Shown: positions 27,914 through 35,183 of the stretch, piece by piece
How positions within the stretch are numbered: position 1 is the stretch's first letter
Layout of the letters: every line of letters starts with the position of its first letter
Origin: Pseudoalteromonas shioyasakiensis
GTDB lineage: Bacteria > Pseudomonadota > Gammaproteobacteria > Enterobacterales > Alteromonadaceae
Direction of reading: 5' to 3'
DNA: 64,000 nt
NCBI RefSeq assembly: GCF_019134595.1
Contig: NZ_CP077770.1
Location: 2,190,001-2,254,000 of the forward strand
Position numbers and translations under genes: made by a program
Notes under the pieces: generated by a model
What the model was told of the DNA's origin: nothing
What the model saw: only the letters and a program-made list of their open reading frames with translations
The model's database searches: none

Positions 27914-28201
27914 ATGACTATTTGTCCCATTACCTTCCTAGCAGTTTCAAGAGTGTCGAAAAGCAATTCGCGTCGTGCTGTGAAGCAATCGCTAAATGAC
28001 GATTTTGATTCCTACATAAAGGAATATTGCAAAAGGATTAAGGTAAATAGCGGAGAAGTTGATGGAAATGAAAGCTTTCAAATACTGAGCCACCGGCCAG
28101 TCTACGTACCGCCTTTTAAAAAGCTCAATCGAACCATTTTTAAGTTATCAGTGTTCGTATCTCTATTTATTCATGACAGCAAAAGACGAATTTCATACTG
28201 A
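27914..28201 (+). CDS. Doubtful small basic protein
   Basis: A plus-strand frame of 95 codons in the accessory region, divergent from the membrane-protease cassette. It is basic with a SNSRRAVKQSLNDDFDSYIKEYCKR segment and a hydrophobic stretch near the end. There is no clear ribosome site, and the frame ends inside a perfect inverted repeat. It could be real and expressed separately from the late genes, or chance. Confidence 0.35.
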   Translation: MTICPITFLAVSRVSKSNSRRAVKQSLNDDFDSYIKEYCKRIKVNSGEVDGNESFQILSHRPVYVPPFKKLNRTIFKLSVFVSLFIHDSKRRISY

Positions 28202-28208
28202 ATTCGTC
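28185..28208. repeat. Perfect inverted repeat between accessory genes
   Basis: Eight-base arms GACGAATT/AATTCGTC separated by eight bases, directly followed by a second hairpin (CACACT/AGTGTG). There is no T run, so it may be an operator or an RNA-protecting structure ahead of the 85-residue plus-strand gene. Confidence 0.5.
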
Positions 28209-28246
28209 ACACTCAAAGTGTGTTCTCATTTAAAAAATGGTGAACC

Positions 28247-28504
28247 ATGAAATTTTTAAAATCATTCTTAGTTAAATTTAGTCGCTCAAAAACTAATGAT
28301 GTAAAGAGCTGCCAGTGCAAATGCCAGTCTTCTGAAGTTGATATTGAAGAGGTTGATTACTTACTTTCACAAGTCAATGCTTCTCTAGTGATGATGACTG
28401 CAAACGACAATTTTCGGGATATCCATTGGAGCATTATGGCGGACTCTTTACATGGAACGCTTAATAATGTTCAAAAAGCTCAGAAAGAACTCAAGTTAAA
28501 ATAA
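28247..28504 (+). CDS. Small soluble accessory protein
   Basis: An 85-residue plus-strand protein in an otherwise minus-strand late region. The N-terminus is basic (MKFLKSFLVKFSRSK), followed by a CQCKCQ cysteine cluster and a helical acidic domain. It is convergent with the membrane-protein gene at 28536, with a hairpin between them. Being on the opposite strand, it may be expressed in the lysogen. Function unknown. Confidence 0.5.
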   Translation: MKFLKSFLVKFSRSKTNDVKSCQCKCQSSEVDIEEVDYLLSQVNASLVMMTANDNFRDIHWSIMADSLHGTLNNVQKAQKELKLK

Positions 28505-28515
28505 TAACCAACGCC

Positions 28516-28534
28516 GCCCACCTTAATAGTGGGC
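28516..28534. terminator. Hairpin between convergent genes
   Basis: GCCCAC/GTGGGC stem with a seven-base loop between two converging genes. T runs are lacking on both sides, so termination may be weak. Confidence 0.4.
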
Positions 28535-28535
28535 G

Positions 28536-28907
28536 CTACTTCCATGTTGTATATATCAAGTCACCGTATGCCCAAACCATTGTTCCTATAACTATTAAAA
28601 ACCCAGATAACCCTTGAAGAAATAAAATGACTTCCCTATGCCTTTTAGCAAAATCAGAGATGCTTGTACTCGTGATTCCTTGATTTATACTACCAACCCA
28701 ATATTGAGCCATTAGAACCTCAGCCATAGCTGCAAATATTGTTACAATAGCACCACTTCTAGCAAACCACATTGCGGCGTCACCTCTGTCACCATAAAAG
28801 AAAACTCCAGACCACCCCATCCATAGAGTTAGGATTGAAAATAAAATATATGCTATGGCTCTAATGATGTTGCACATATTTTTTGAAAAAAAGCTATTTC
28901 TGTTCAT
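28536..28907 (-). CDS. Three-helix small membrane protein
   Basis: About 123 residues from the ATG that overlaps the preceding gene by 14 bases. An earlier in-frame start would extend far into that gene. Three membrane helices are visible: AIAYILFSILTLWMGWSGVFF, SGAIVTIFAAMAEVLM and VILFLQGLSGFLIVIGTMVW. It is coupled to the 62-residue gene. Its position between the Q-like gene and lysis suggests a holin/antiholin-like or exclusion role, but this is not supported further. Confidence 0.65.
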   Translation of the reverse strand: MNRNSFFSKNMCNIIRAIAYILFSILTLWMGWSGVFFYGDRGDAAMWFARSGAIVTIFAAMAEVLMAQYWVGSINQGITSTSISDFAKRHREVILFLQGLSGFLIVIGTMVWAYGDLIYTTWK

Positions 28908-29082
28908 TATTTTCAATTCTTTCTGCCAATGAACGAAGCTTATATGCAATCGTCGCTTTCGTATCATTCTTATTGAAATAAGCCTCTAAATGTTCATTGT
29001 CGATATCTAAAGCTAATGTGAAATTGCAGTAGTCGCCAAATCCTACTGGCTGTACTTTTATGTTAGCGAGCTTTTTTTGCAT
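28894..29082 (-). CDS. Small soluble protein, strong ribosome site
   Basis: A 62-residue protein with a mixed alpha/beta pattern (VGFGDYCNFTLALDIDNEH, then KATIAYKLRSLAERIENNE). An almost ideal AAAGGAGG site lies six bases before the ATG, so it should be highly translated. It overlaps the start of the three-helix membrane gene, hinting at a shared function. Family unknown. Confidence 0.6.
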   Translation of the reverse strand: MQKKLANIKVQPVGFGDYCNFTLALDIDNEHLEAYFNKNDTKATIAYKLRSLAERIENNEQK

Positions 29083-29141
29083 GTTACCTCCTTTTAATGC
29101 TATGCCGAGCTTCTTTTATCATAGCGCATTTAATCGTAATT

Positions 29142-29234
29142 CTGCGCACTCTGGTAATTATGCTTTATTTTATATATTAATGAAATCAAATAGCTAAAGT
29201 GGAATATGAGATACTGCGCAGTAATAGTGCGCAG
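29142..29234. promoter_or_regulatory. TGCGCA repeat cluster upstream of accessory genes
   Basis: Three copies of TGCGCA lie in the 200-base gap between the DUF3892 and 62-residue genes. Two form a perfect inverted repeat CTGCGCA-N7-TGCGCAG (29214-29234) and the third (29142-29149) is CTGCGCAC. They may be binding sites for a regulator of the accessory/late promoter. No convincing -35/-10 pair was identified. Confidence 0.35.
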
Positions 29235-29281
29235 AAAATTTGCAAATGTCTTGTTTTAAAAAGTTAAAAGCGGAAAAGTAA

Positions 29282-29301
29282 AAGCCCAGACTGCTGGGCT
29301 T
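29282..29301 (-). terminator. Terminator after the DUF3892 gene
   Basis: Eight-base stem AAGCCCAG/CTGGGCTT with a four-base loop, eight bases after the stop codon. Minus-strand continuation is TTTTAC. Confidence 0.7.
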
Positions 29302-29308
29302 AATGATG

Positions 29309-29536
29309 TCATGATGATGGTAAGTTATCTAAGTTATCCTTTACCTTTTTGTTGGGTGGAGTCCTAATGTGTTTATCCTTATTGCTCGGGTTTACTACAA
29401 CTAAATCTAACACTCCTTTTTCTGCTAGCTTTATTGCCTGATCCTTATTATAAAACCTCTTATTACCCTCACTCTTAACAGCAATGATATTTCCTTTTTT
29501 ATCTTTTTTGGCTGCTATAATTCGCTTTTTTGTCAT
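29309..29536 (-). CDS. DUF3892 family small protein
   Basis: A 75-residue protein matching the DUF3892 layout: KKRIIAAKKDKKGNIIAVK strand pair, a YNKDQAIKLAEKGVLDLVVV segment, then a conserved ending DNLDNLPSS. The family is common in bacteria and phages and its function is not established. It is short, basic and has a good AGAGGAA site. It ends at a terminator. Confidence 0.7.
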   Translation of the reverse strand: MTKKRIIAAKKDKKGNIIAVKSEGNKRFYNKDQAIKLAEKGVLDLVVVNPSNKDKHIRTPPNKKVKDNLDNLPSS

Positions 29537-29559
29537 TTCTTATTCCTCTAAAGAGGAAA

Positions 29560-29691
29560 CTAGCTTAAAATATTAGTGCTAACATTATTTGTACTAGTTT
29601 CTGTATGAATAATTGCTACCAAACGATTGTTTGGTAGCGCTTTAACCACTTTGAAGGCTATAAAATCGCCCACATCAACATCATAATACAT
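29560..29691 (-). CDS. 43-residue small protein after the Q-like gene
   Basis: A short frame (MYYDVDVGDFIAFKVVKALP...) with GGAG nine bases before the ATG, located between the Q-like gene and the DUF3892 gene. It reads as a small beta-type protein. A perfect hairpin (CTACCAAAC/GTTTGGTAG) lies inside its coding sequence. Function unknown, and short length limits certainty. Confidence 0.5.
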   Translation of the reverse strand: MYYDVDVGDFIAFKVVKALPNNRLVAIIHTETSTNNVSTNILS

Positions 29692-29716
29692 AATAACTGC
29701 TCCGACCAGTTATTTT

Positions 29717-30277
29717 TTAAGCTACATCTTCCATCTTTTCATAGATGTTTTTAAATATATCTCTCTCCCATTCACTAATTAGCCTTAGAAGCTCTTTGGT
29801 TACTTCGTCATGTGCACAGCTGTAGCTTTTGTGATTGATACCGATGATTTGGCAACGACTTCTCTTTGATATTGGCTTGCGCCCTCTACCATGGCAGTGA
29901 ATGCAAATATCAGGGCTAGGACTTGTCGCTTTCTCCCCAGGCGCTAGGCCGCTTCCATCGCATTCATTGCATACCGGCTGTACGTGCTCATATATTGCCG
30001 ACATTACTAGGCCGTTTAATGTGTCGGGCTTTATCTTGTACTGCCGTATCTTGATAAAAACCGTTGCATGCATCGTTAAAGATCTTACTACACGTTTAAG
30101 TCTTTGCTCTTCACCTACATATCTAAAGTAAGCCCATCCAGTTTGACATGGTGGCAGTCCAGCAAGTGCATGCGCTGCCGTTCTCCAATCTATGACGTCT
30201 TGACCACTGCCGCCAAACGTACCAGTTAGATTAAGTGTTTTAGTTGTTAGTTTTGCTAGTAGTTTAATCGGCTGCAT
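29717..30277 (-). CDS. Late-gene antiterminator, Q-like
   Basis: A 186-residue protein with a zinc-binding block of two CxxCxGxG-type motifs (CNECDGSG and CIHCHGRG), as in antitermination protein Q of lambdoid phages, and a C-terminal helical region (LLRLISEWERDIFKNIYEKM). It is the last gene of the replication/nin block and precedes the late genes, the place expected for Q. The ATG at 30277 has a GGGGG site; an upstream TTG is less likely. Confidence 0.7.
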   Translation of the reverse strand: MQPIKLLAKLTTKTLNLTGTFGGSGQDVIDWRTAAHALAGLPPCQTGWAYFRYVGEEQRLKRVVRSLTMHATVFIKIRQYKIKPDTLNGLVMSAIYEHVQPVCNECDGSGLAPGEKATSPSPDICIHCHGRGRKPISKRSRCQIIGINHKSYSCAHDEVTKELLRLISEWERDIFKNIYEKMEDVA

Positions 30278-30282
30278 TCTGT

Positions 30283-30720
30283 TTACCCCCAAAGCGCAAT
30301 CATTGCTGCGTCACGTTTGTCTTCGTTTGTTCGGCCTTGCCACCCTGTGATTTTATTGAAGTAATTGCCGTCTTTTTTAGCTTGTCGCTTATGTGGCCCT
30401 TTAAGAGGTCTTACTTTATTGACTTGGTAACCTTGGCTTTCAAGAACTTCACAAATTAGCCGACCTGTCGCTTTGCATGCGCCAACGTCTTGGCAAATTT
30501 TTTCGCGCACTGATCGCTTGTTCTTAACTTTCTCACCAAATAAAGGCTTTATTGCTTCGGGGTTTTCTACTTTGATTGTGATTGAGTCTTTTGGACCAGC
30601 TGCAGCGATGTATTCAAACAGGTCAACAAAGCTAAGTGACTCAAGGTGTAAAATAGTTTTCCCTTGAATTACAGCAATACCACTTTTAACAAAGTCAGGA
30701 TCTATTCCAATTGTTAGCAT
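30283..30720 (-). CDS. RuvC-like Holliday junction resolvase
   Basis: A 145-residue RNase H-fold nuclease. The first acidic residue lies in GIDPDFVKSGIAVI, the second in IKVENPEA, the last in EDKRDAAMIALWG, matching the RuvC active-site order. Size is slightly below cellular RuvC (about 170). In the nin region it would resolve branched replication or recombination intermediates before packaging. It works with NinB and the Rad52-type protein of the other arm. Confidence 0.75.
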   Translation of the reverse strand: MLTIGIDPDFVKSGIAVIQGKTILHLESLSFVDLFEYIAAAGPKDSITIKVENPEAIKPLFGEKVKNKRSVREKICQDVGACKATGRLICEVLESQGYQVNKVRPLKGPHKRQAKKDGNYFNKITGWQGRTNEDKRDAAMIALWG

Positions 30721-31022
30721 GCGCTTGGTACCTCAATTAAACCTTGCTCTAATAGAATTGATTGCGTTCTGATCATCCCTTCATATGCATACAAACGATT
30801 TATACGCGGATCACCTACCCGAGTTCTGTTATCAATAACATCGTGGCATGCCGAGCACGCATACGTTGCATGTATGTCATCACACTTCTGGCCCATACCT
30901 GATCCTTTCCCTACATGCGCAAGTACCACTGTTTCACAATTGCCATTGCACACACCCGGTATGCGCACTTGGCATTGTTGGCCTCTGGCGCTACTGCGAA
31001 TTTTCTTACTAATGAGCGACAT
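30714..31022 (-). CDS. YbcO-like nuclease (DUF1364)
   Basis: A 102-residue protein beginning MSLISKKIRSSARG, with GGAGA upstream. The core CQVRIPGVCNGNCETVVLAHV followed by YACSACHDVIDNR is the DUF1364/YbcO pattern, a small HNH-like zinc nuclease fold found in lambdoid nin regions. It overlaps the start of the resolvase gene and lies after the NinB-like gene. Substrate unknown. Confidence 0.75.
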   Translation of the reverse strand: MSLISKKIRSSARGQQCQVRIPGVCNGNCETVVLAHVGKGSGMGQKCDDIHATYACSACHDVIDNRTRVGDPRINRLYAYEGMIRTQSILLEQGLIEVPSAC

Positions 31023-31458
31023 TTGTTTCTCCATATAGAGCGAGCATGTATAAATCGTCAGGCCTTGTTAGCATTAGCTCTAAGTACTCTGCGCAGTATT
31101 GCTCTAGCCAATTAAGGTATTCTGTAAACTCTTTGGTATTCAGCTTTCGTGTTCGTTTTCTAACAATGATTGGCTCTTCATTGCCTGCTTGGATAACGCG
31201 CACACCAAACTTTTTGCGCACAAATACTTCGTGAACATCTTCTGAGCTGTTTTCTTGTCCAAAATGCTCTCGCAAGTGTTCAGCTATTTCCTGATTCCAC
31301 ACCCACATAAGTCGGTTTTGAGCTAAAGAACGCTTTGCCTTGAATTCTTTGAACTCAATCACAACGTCTTTACCAAAGCGCAGCATATCTCTTACTGCTT
31401 GCCCTATTTGAGGCAAGTAATACTGGGCATTAGTGGCCGTTAAAACTTTCTTTGCCAT
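31009..31458 (-). CDS. NinB-like recombination protein
   Basis: A 149-residue protein with RSLAQNRLMWVWNQEIAEHL, the central motif of NinB/YbcN proteins, which bind single-stranded DNA and help RecA-type recombination in lambda. It has a strongly basic central strand (RKKFGVRVI, VRKRTRKL). It directly precedes YbcO-like and RuvC-like genes, the same grouping as in lambdoid nin regions. Confidence 0.75.
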   Translation of the reverse strand: MAKKVLTATNAQYYLPQIGQAVRDMLRFGKDVVIEFKEFKAKRSLAQNRLMWVWNQEIAEHLREHFGQENSSEDVHEVFVRKKFGVRVIQAGNEEPIIVRKRTRKLNTKEFTEYLNWLEQYCAEYLELMLTRPDDLYMLALYGETNVAH

Positions 31459-31761
31459 TTACGCAGCCTTCTCTGGTTCTTTTGCAGGTTCTTGCTTGGC
31501 TACTTCCTCTTTGTGTGCCAGTTTCAATACTTCTGCCGTTGCCGCTAGCATTGAGTCACGTAAATCACGGGGCAAGTTGTATCGCTCAGTGATCACTGTT
31601 GTTGACTTAACCAGTAGTTCGATTGCTTTATTCACATTTGCCTGGCTTCCCTCTTGTATAGCTTTTGCTGCATGCCCTTTTGCAGCTGATAGGAACCCAT
31701 CACTGATCAGCTCGCCGGTTGGTGATAGTTGCTGTAATGTGCTTTTCTTTACTTGTGCCAT
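31459..31761 (-). CDS. Small helical protein in the nin region
   Basis: A 100-residue, almost wholly helical protein ending in a charged Ala/Glu/Pro/Lys tail (EEVAKQEPAKEPEKAA). It abuts the NinB-like gene. No family recognised; proteins of this type in nin regions are often dispensable. Confidence 0.6.
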   Translation of the reverse strand: MAQVKKSTLQQLSPTGELISDGFLSAAKGHAAKAIQEGSQANVNKAIELLVKSTTVITERYNLPRDLRDSMLAATAEVLKLAHKEEVAKQEPAKEPEKAA

Positions 31762-31770
31762 GATTAACCT

Positions 31771-32196
31771 CTATGCAGTTCGTGCTTGTTTAAATGTTTT
31801 TCCCATTTCAGCGTTGAGCGAATAACCCTGATGTGATGGAACCTTATTTGATGTGAAGTTACCCGGGTGAGCTTTTACATTGCTCATCTGATTTGCAGCC
31901 TTGCGATGCTGACGGCGAGACTCTTCACGTTTAATCTTTTCCTGTTTAAATGCTTCCTTCTGGTCCTTGATGTACTGAGGGACGCTATGAACACCAGCAA
32001 GTTTTGCTGCTCTGGCCATTACCCTATTACCTGCTGCAGTAGCTGCATTTAAGTCTCTTGCGCTTGGCTCATTTATTCCTTTAAGCACCCCTTCCTTGGC
32101 CTTACGCGCTTCAGCGACTGCAAGCCAATACCCATCACCTAAAATCTCTTTTAGTGCACGGATGAATTGCTTTTGGTCTTGTTCGTAAGACTTCAT
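31771..32196 (-). CDS. Basic helical protein downstream of the P-like gene
   Basis: A 141-residue basic protein with a long Lys/Arg/Gln-rich helix (FKQEKIKREESRRQHRK), suggesting nucleic acid or protein binding. It begins three bases after the P-like gene stop and precedes the nin block. No family recognised. Confidence 0.6.
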   Translation of the reverse strand: MKSYEQDQKQFIRALKEILGDGYWLAVAEARKAKEGVLKGINEPSARDLNAATAAGNRVMARAAKLAGVHSVPQYIKDQKEAFKQEKIKREESRRQHRKAANQMSNVKAHPGNFTSNKVPSHQGYSLNAEMGKTFKQARTA

Positions 32197-32199
32197 GGC

Positions 32200-32766
32200 T
32201 CACACCACGTACTTCAAGTAAGCCGGTGGCGCTGAGTACTCAAGCTTTAGCGGTATAGGGTTGAGTTCCCCTTTGCCATATAGCTCTGCAAGGTTTGTGT
32301 ATTTCTCTTTAGCCATTTTCTGCCAAGCGCTATCAGTAAGATTTGCTCTTGCTGCAGCAATACTTTGGTTAAGCCAGTAAACTAAAGGCTCAGACCATTC
32401 TTTGTCTTTGCCGTAGTTTTTAACTCGTTGGTCGTTTATCTCAGCCATACATTGCGCAAGTGTTGGCATACCGCGGGCATGCAAACATAAAATTTTAAAT
32501 TCAATGGGGTTTGGCGCGTGACGTTCTGAAACAGATCGAGTTCTAGCCAAATTAAGCGCAGCTCTGATTTCCTTCACTAAGAACTTCATCCCAAAGAGTT
32601 GATTCGCATATTCAACTGCTGTCTGCTCTAAGTTTCCACGCCAATTAAAATCACTTGCTGGGTAGTAAGCTCTTAGCGCTGGCAATATCTCACCACCGAT
32701 CAGGCTTGCAAGCGCCTGATCAGGACAGCGTTGCGATTGATTGAGTGTTGATATTTGATTGTTCAT
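32200..32766 (-). CDS. Replication protein P-like helicase loader
   Basis: A 188-residue protein directly after and overlapping the O-like gene by four bases. It is helical, with FGMKFLVKEIRAALNLARTR and PNPIEFKILCLHARGMPTLAQC segments resembling the replication protein P family. P would bring host DnaB helicase to the O-bound origin. Assignment rests on gene order and these weak resemblances. Confidence 0.65.
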   Translation of the reverse strand: MNNQISTLNQSQRCPDQALASLIGGEILPALRAYYPASDFNWRGNLEQTAVEYANQLFGMKFLVKEIRAALNLARTRSVSERHAPNPIEFKILCLHARGMPTLAQCMAEINDQRVKNYGKDKEWSEPLVYWLNQSIAAARANLTDSAWQKMAKEKYTNLAELYGKGELNPIPLKLEYSAPPAYLKYVV

Positions 32767-33665
32767 CCGATCACCTCGTCATCATGAAGTGCAGGCATGT
32801 GTGCCACCGCTGCTTGCATTGCAGCTAGTTGGTCACCAACGTTATTAGATTTGCGTTGGCTAAAATGACTTGGTGCTGATGGCCGGTCCTGCTCTCTCGA
32901 TAACCAACTAACAATAAATCGCGGCATACCTCGCTGTGTTTTACGACGAGTGGGATTTGCATTACTCCACGAATACATTTCTCGTAGTTGCTGTAAAACA
33001 TCAACTGCCGGATACGTTTCAGACCATTCATCAATTTGGGTTTGGGTTATTTCGTAACGTTCATCTTTTTTGTTGGTCGGTATCCATGCAACGGCTGGTT
33101 CAGAGCCTTGCTCTGAGCAAGAATTAACTTTAGTTAATTCTTTATCTTTAGAGTTGTCTTTAAGACTTTCTTTTGTGTGTACTGTTTCAGTACTAGCATG
33201 TGTTACCGTTTCAGTACTAGTAAGTGTTACTGTTTCAGTACTGTACTGTTTTGGTTTTTTGCTAGTACTGTTTTGGTAACACTTCTTAGGTTTATGCTCT
33301 GTCCATTCGCTCGTTTTTTTATTGATTTCTAGCTCGCCTTGAGTTCCGCCTGTACGGATAATCAGCTTCATTTCAATCAATTCATTCAATACTTCACTAC
33401 AGCGTGCTCTTGGCATATTAGTTATCTCAGATAACTGAGAACCACTAATCCGGTCACGCTTCTTCTGAAAGCCATACGTCTTACGTATGACTGCTAGAAA
33501 CACCTTATATTGACGTTTTGTCATATCATGACTAATCGCAGCATCCAGCAATGTATTTGCTAGGCGCGTAAAGCCTTTTTCTAAACTTGCCACAGTAACG
33601 ACCTCGGCCTGTTTGGTTTGCTCCTGGCTACATGGGAACTTGTAAATCTCTGCTAAATTAGCCAT
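32763..33665 (-). CDS. Replication initiator O-like protein
   Basis: A 300-residue protein with a phage replication O N-terminal winged-helix domain (FTRLANTLLDAAISHDMTKRQ, then ISGSQLSEITNMPRARCSEV). The middle has a low-complexity stretch with STETVT repeats, which is where the DNA carries iterons, exactly as in lambda O/ori. The C-terminal domain would contact the P-like loader. A Trp-rich DNA-helicase contact region follows (EMYSWSNANPTRRKTQRGMPRF). Confidence 0.8.
   Translation of the reverse strand: MANLAEIYKFPCSQEQTKQAEVVTVASLEKGFTRLANTLLDAAISHDMTKRQYKVFLAVIRKTYGFQKKRDRISGSQLSEITNMPRARCSEVLNELIEMKLIIRTGGTQGELEINKKTSEWTEHKPKKCYQNSTSKKPKQYSTETVTLTSTETVTHASTETVHTKESLKDNSKDKELTKVNSCSEQGSEPAVAWIPTNKKDERYEITQTQIDEWSETYPAVDVLQQLREMYSWSNANPTRRKTQRGMPRFIVSWLSREQDRPSAPSHFSQRKSNNVGDQLAAMQAAVAHMPALHDDEVIG
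33179..33284. other. Probable origin of replication: iterons inside the O gene
   Basis: Three near-identical units spaced exactly 24 bp share the core GTTTCAGTACT at 33184, 33208 and 33232. Two degenerate copies of GTACTGTTTTGG follow at 33243 and about 33265. An A/T-rich run lies on the left (33130-33178). Iterons in frame with O, flanked by AT-rich DNA, are the hallmark of lambdoid origins. The GTAACAC flank is shared by neighbouring units. Confidence 0.7.
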
Positions 33666-33726
33666 AATTACTCCTGTTATTACTCAACCCGCTATCGTGC
33701 CGACCAAAGCTGATGCGGGTTTTGTT

Positions 33727-33957
33727 TTATCTGCGAGTTACATCAGCCTTTGCTGTAGCTCGCGCCTTAAATTCTTTTGCTTTATTCAGTTTTCTTCTTC
33801 CAATAACCACGCAACCAATTAAGTTAATTACAAAAGCCATCACAGCTAACATGGCTAATAAATCAGAAATTGTTTCATGTTTACTGGCGAGAGTACTTAT
33901 CACCATCAGCAGCACCCCAATGCTTATAGAGTGACGAACTATAAAGCTCATACTCAA
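33727..33957 (-). CDS. Small two-helix membrane protein
   Basis: A 76-residue protein with two membrane helices (ISIGVLLMVISTLA and LLAMLAVMAFVINLIGCVVIG) and a basic C-terminal tail. It overlaps the DksA-like gene by four bases and precedes O. Possibly a superinfection-related membrane protein; unproven. Confidence 0.6.
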   Translation of the reverse strand: MSMSFIVRHSISIGVLLMVISTLASKHETISDLLAMLAVMAFVINLIGCVVIGRRKLNKAKEFKARATAKADVTRR

Positions 33958-34163
33958 CGCCTAAACTGGCGTCTTTGTATTTCTTGAAGTTCAGCGCATC
34001 CAATACACAAATTCGTTTTAACTGCCTTTCTACGCTCTTCAGGAATATCAGCACCGCACTCAACACAATCTAATGACTCTTGAATATCTTCTTGTTTTAA
34101 GTTCGCTAACTGTCTTTCTTGTTCTCGCTCTATTTCAATTTGAGCACTATCAGCTGCATCCAT
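33954..34163 (-). CDS. TraR/DksA-like zinc-finger protein
   Basis: A 69-residue protein beginning MDAADSAQIEIEREQ, with GGAG eight bases before the ATG. The CVECG-x16-CIGC zinc finger and the N-terminal helix with acidic Asp residues match the short phage/plasmid TraR family, which enter the RNA polymerase secondary channel and mimic DksA/ppGpp. It may reprogram host transcription early in infection. It is coupled to the membrane gene that follows. Confidence 0.8.
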   Translation of the reverse strand: MDAADSAQIEIEREQERQLANLKQEDIQESLDCVECGADIPEERRKAVKTNLCIGCAELQEIQRRQFRR

Positions 34164-34237
34164 TACGACTCCATTAACTACTTGAATAAGTTTTAAAAAA
34201 CACACATTCTGTATGTTCGCTATAGGCGGTAGCGACA

Positions 34238-34398
34238 GGGAGAGTTAGTCTATTGGCTTGCACAGACCGTTGCCCTAGACGTGATTAGGGACTAATAGAC
34301 TCCCCTCCCTTGCCTCCGAGTTTGCAAGGCTCGGAACTCGTCGGCCAAATTTTCATTGGTCGCTGAGCGCTCGGCGACTTGTGATGGAGTGAGATTTC
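34238..34398 (+). ncRNA. Candidate structured RNA or leader
   Basis: A non-coding stretch dense in inverted repeats: AGTCTATT/AATAGACT (34247 and 34294), CCTTGC/GCAAGG (34308 and 34324), TCCGA/TCGGA (34316 and 34330), GGCCAA/TTGGTC (34343 and 34355) and GTCGC/GCGAC (34359 and 34374). GC content is higher than the surroundings. It precedes a 33-codon plus-strand frame. The strand and expression are inferred. Confidence 0.4.
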
Positions 34399-34400
34399 TC

Positions 34401-34502
34401 ATGAAGTTTCAAGTCTCTGTTAAGATCACTGTAGATATCTCTAAAATTATCTATGCATTAGCATCGATGGTTTTAGCGCTATACACTGCAGGGCTCTTAT
34501 AA
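34401..34502 (+). CDS. 33-residue single-helix peptide
   Basis: A short frame MKFQVSVKITVDISK followed by a hydrophobic helix (IIYALASMVLALYTAGLL), with GGAGTGAG ahead of the ATG and a strong hairpin seven bases after the stop. It reads opposite to the surrounding early operon. The small membrane peptide and structured leader recall type I toxin or small exclusion peptides, but this is speculative. Confidence 0.5.
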   Translation: MKFQVSVKITVDISKIIYALASMVLALYTAGLL

Positions 34503-34508
34503 GAAAGT

Positions 34509-34535
34509 CCTAGCCACCCACTAACGGTGGCTAGG
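34509..34535 (+). terminator. Strong hairpin after the 33-codon frame
   Basis: Perfect 10-bp stem CCTAGCCACC/GGTGGCTAGG with a seven-base loop. No T run follows on the plus strand, so termination would be weak or factor-dependent. Confidence 0.5.
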
Positions 34536-34657
34536 CACCCTCACCATTGCCAACCTTTCACAGTTAACACATCACAAACTGCCAATTTTAAAGCGCCCTT
34601 TTGTCTGCTAGCATGCAAGTGCGAATTACAAAAACCAGCCACACAAAAGGACTAAAA

Positions 34658-34975
34658 ATGAACTTCGATATTTCTTCTTTTAATAGAATTGCTAAACCGC
34701 TTTTAAATAACCTCGCAGAGCAATTCCCATTACCACAAAAGATCCACCTTCAACGTTATGAAGCCCCTGACTTCGACGTGAAAATGGATATACCTTTGTT
34801 AAGAGCAACCCTTTATTACTTAGTAGCAAATGGCTACTTGATGTTTGATGGCGATCACGCAGATAACGCCAATTACTACTTAACCTCAAAAGGACTAACA
34901 CTTCTTAAAGTCGATTTTGAAAAAGAGTTCAAAATATCTTCTTCTGTATATGAAAAAGGCAAAGTAGGCTGTTAA
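34658..34975 (+). CDS. Winged-helix-like small protein on the plus strand
   Basis: A 105-residue protein starting MNFDISSFNRIAK, with AAAAGG upstream. The pattern of helices followed by YLVANGYLMFDGDHADNANYYLTSKG is that of a winged-helix domain whose wing lies between two strands. Being antisense to the cro-cII operon, it might regulate immunity or replication. It overlaps by four bases the end of a minus-strand gene. Family unknown. Confidence 0.6.
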   Translation: MNFDISSFNRIAKPLLNNLAEQFPLPQKIHLQRYEAPDFDVKMDIPLLRATLYYLVANGYLMFDGDHADNANYYLTSKGLTLLKVDFEKEFKISSSVYEKGKVGC

Positions 34976-35181
34976 GCCTTACTTATCAGCCGGCCTACCT
35001 GGCTTTCAGGTAGGCCATCGATACCCCTAACAACATCAGCAACAAACCCCACCATTGCTGAATCATGAAGGCCTAGCTCAATCGCTTCTTCACTGATTTG
35101 TTTGCCTAAACGTTCAACGCTTTTTGAGTATGCTTCGTAGCCTTCAGCCGCTTTCTGTCTTTGTGTTTTATTACTACCCAC
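34972..35181 (-). CDS. Small helical protein after CII
   Basis: A 69-residue protein two bases from the cII-like stop, with helical segments (QRQKAAEGYEAYSKSVERLG, AMVGFVADVVRGIDGLPESQ). Its end overlaps the convergent plus-strand gene. Function unknown. Confidence 0.55.
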   Translation of the reverse strand: MGSNKTQRQKAAEGYEAYSKSVERLGKQISEEAIELGLHDSAMVGFVADVVRGIDGLPESQVGRLISKA

Positions 35182-35183
35182 AA

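Noticed and set aside
29609..29632. Hairpin CTACCAAAC/GTTTGGTAG as a terminator
   Set aside because: It lies inside the 43-codon frame and lacks a T run on either side.
33688..33728. ACCCGC/GCGGGT followed by T-rich sequence as a plus-strand terminator
   Set aside because: The loop is about 26 bases and no plus-strand gene ends nearby, so folding and purpose are doubtful.
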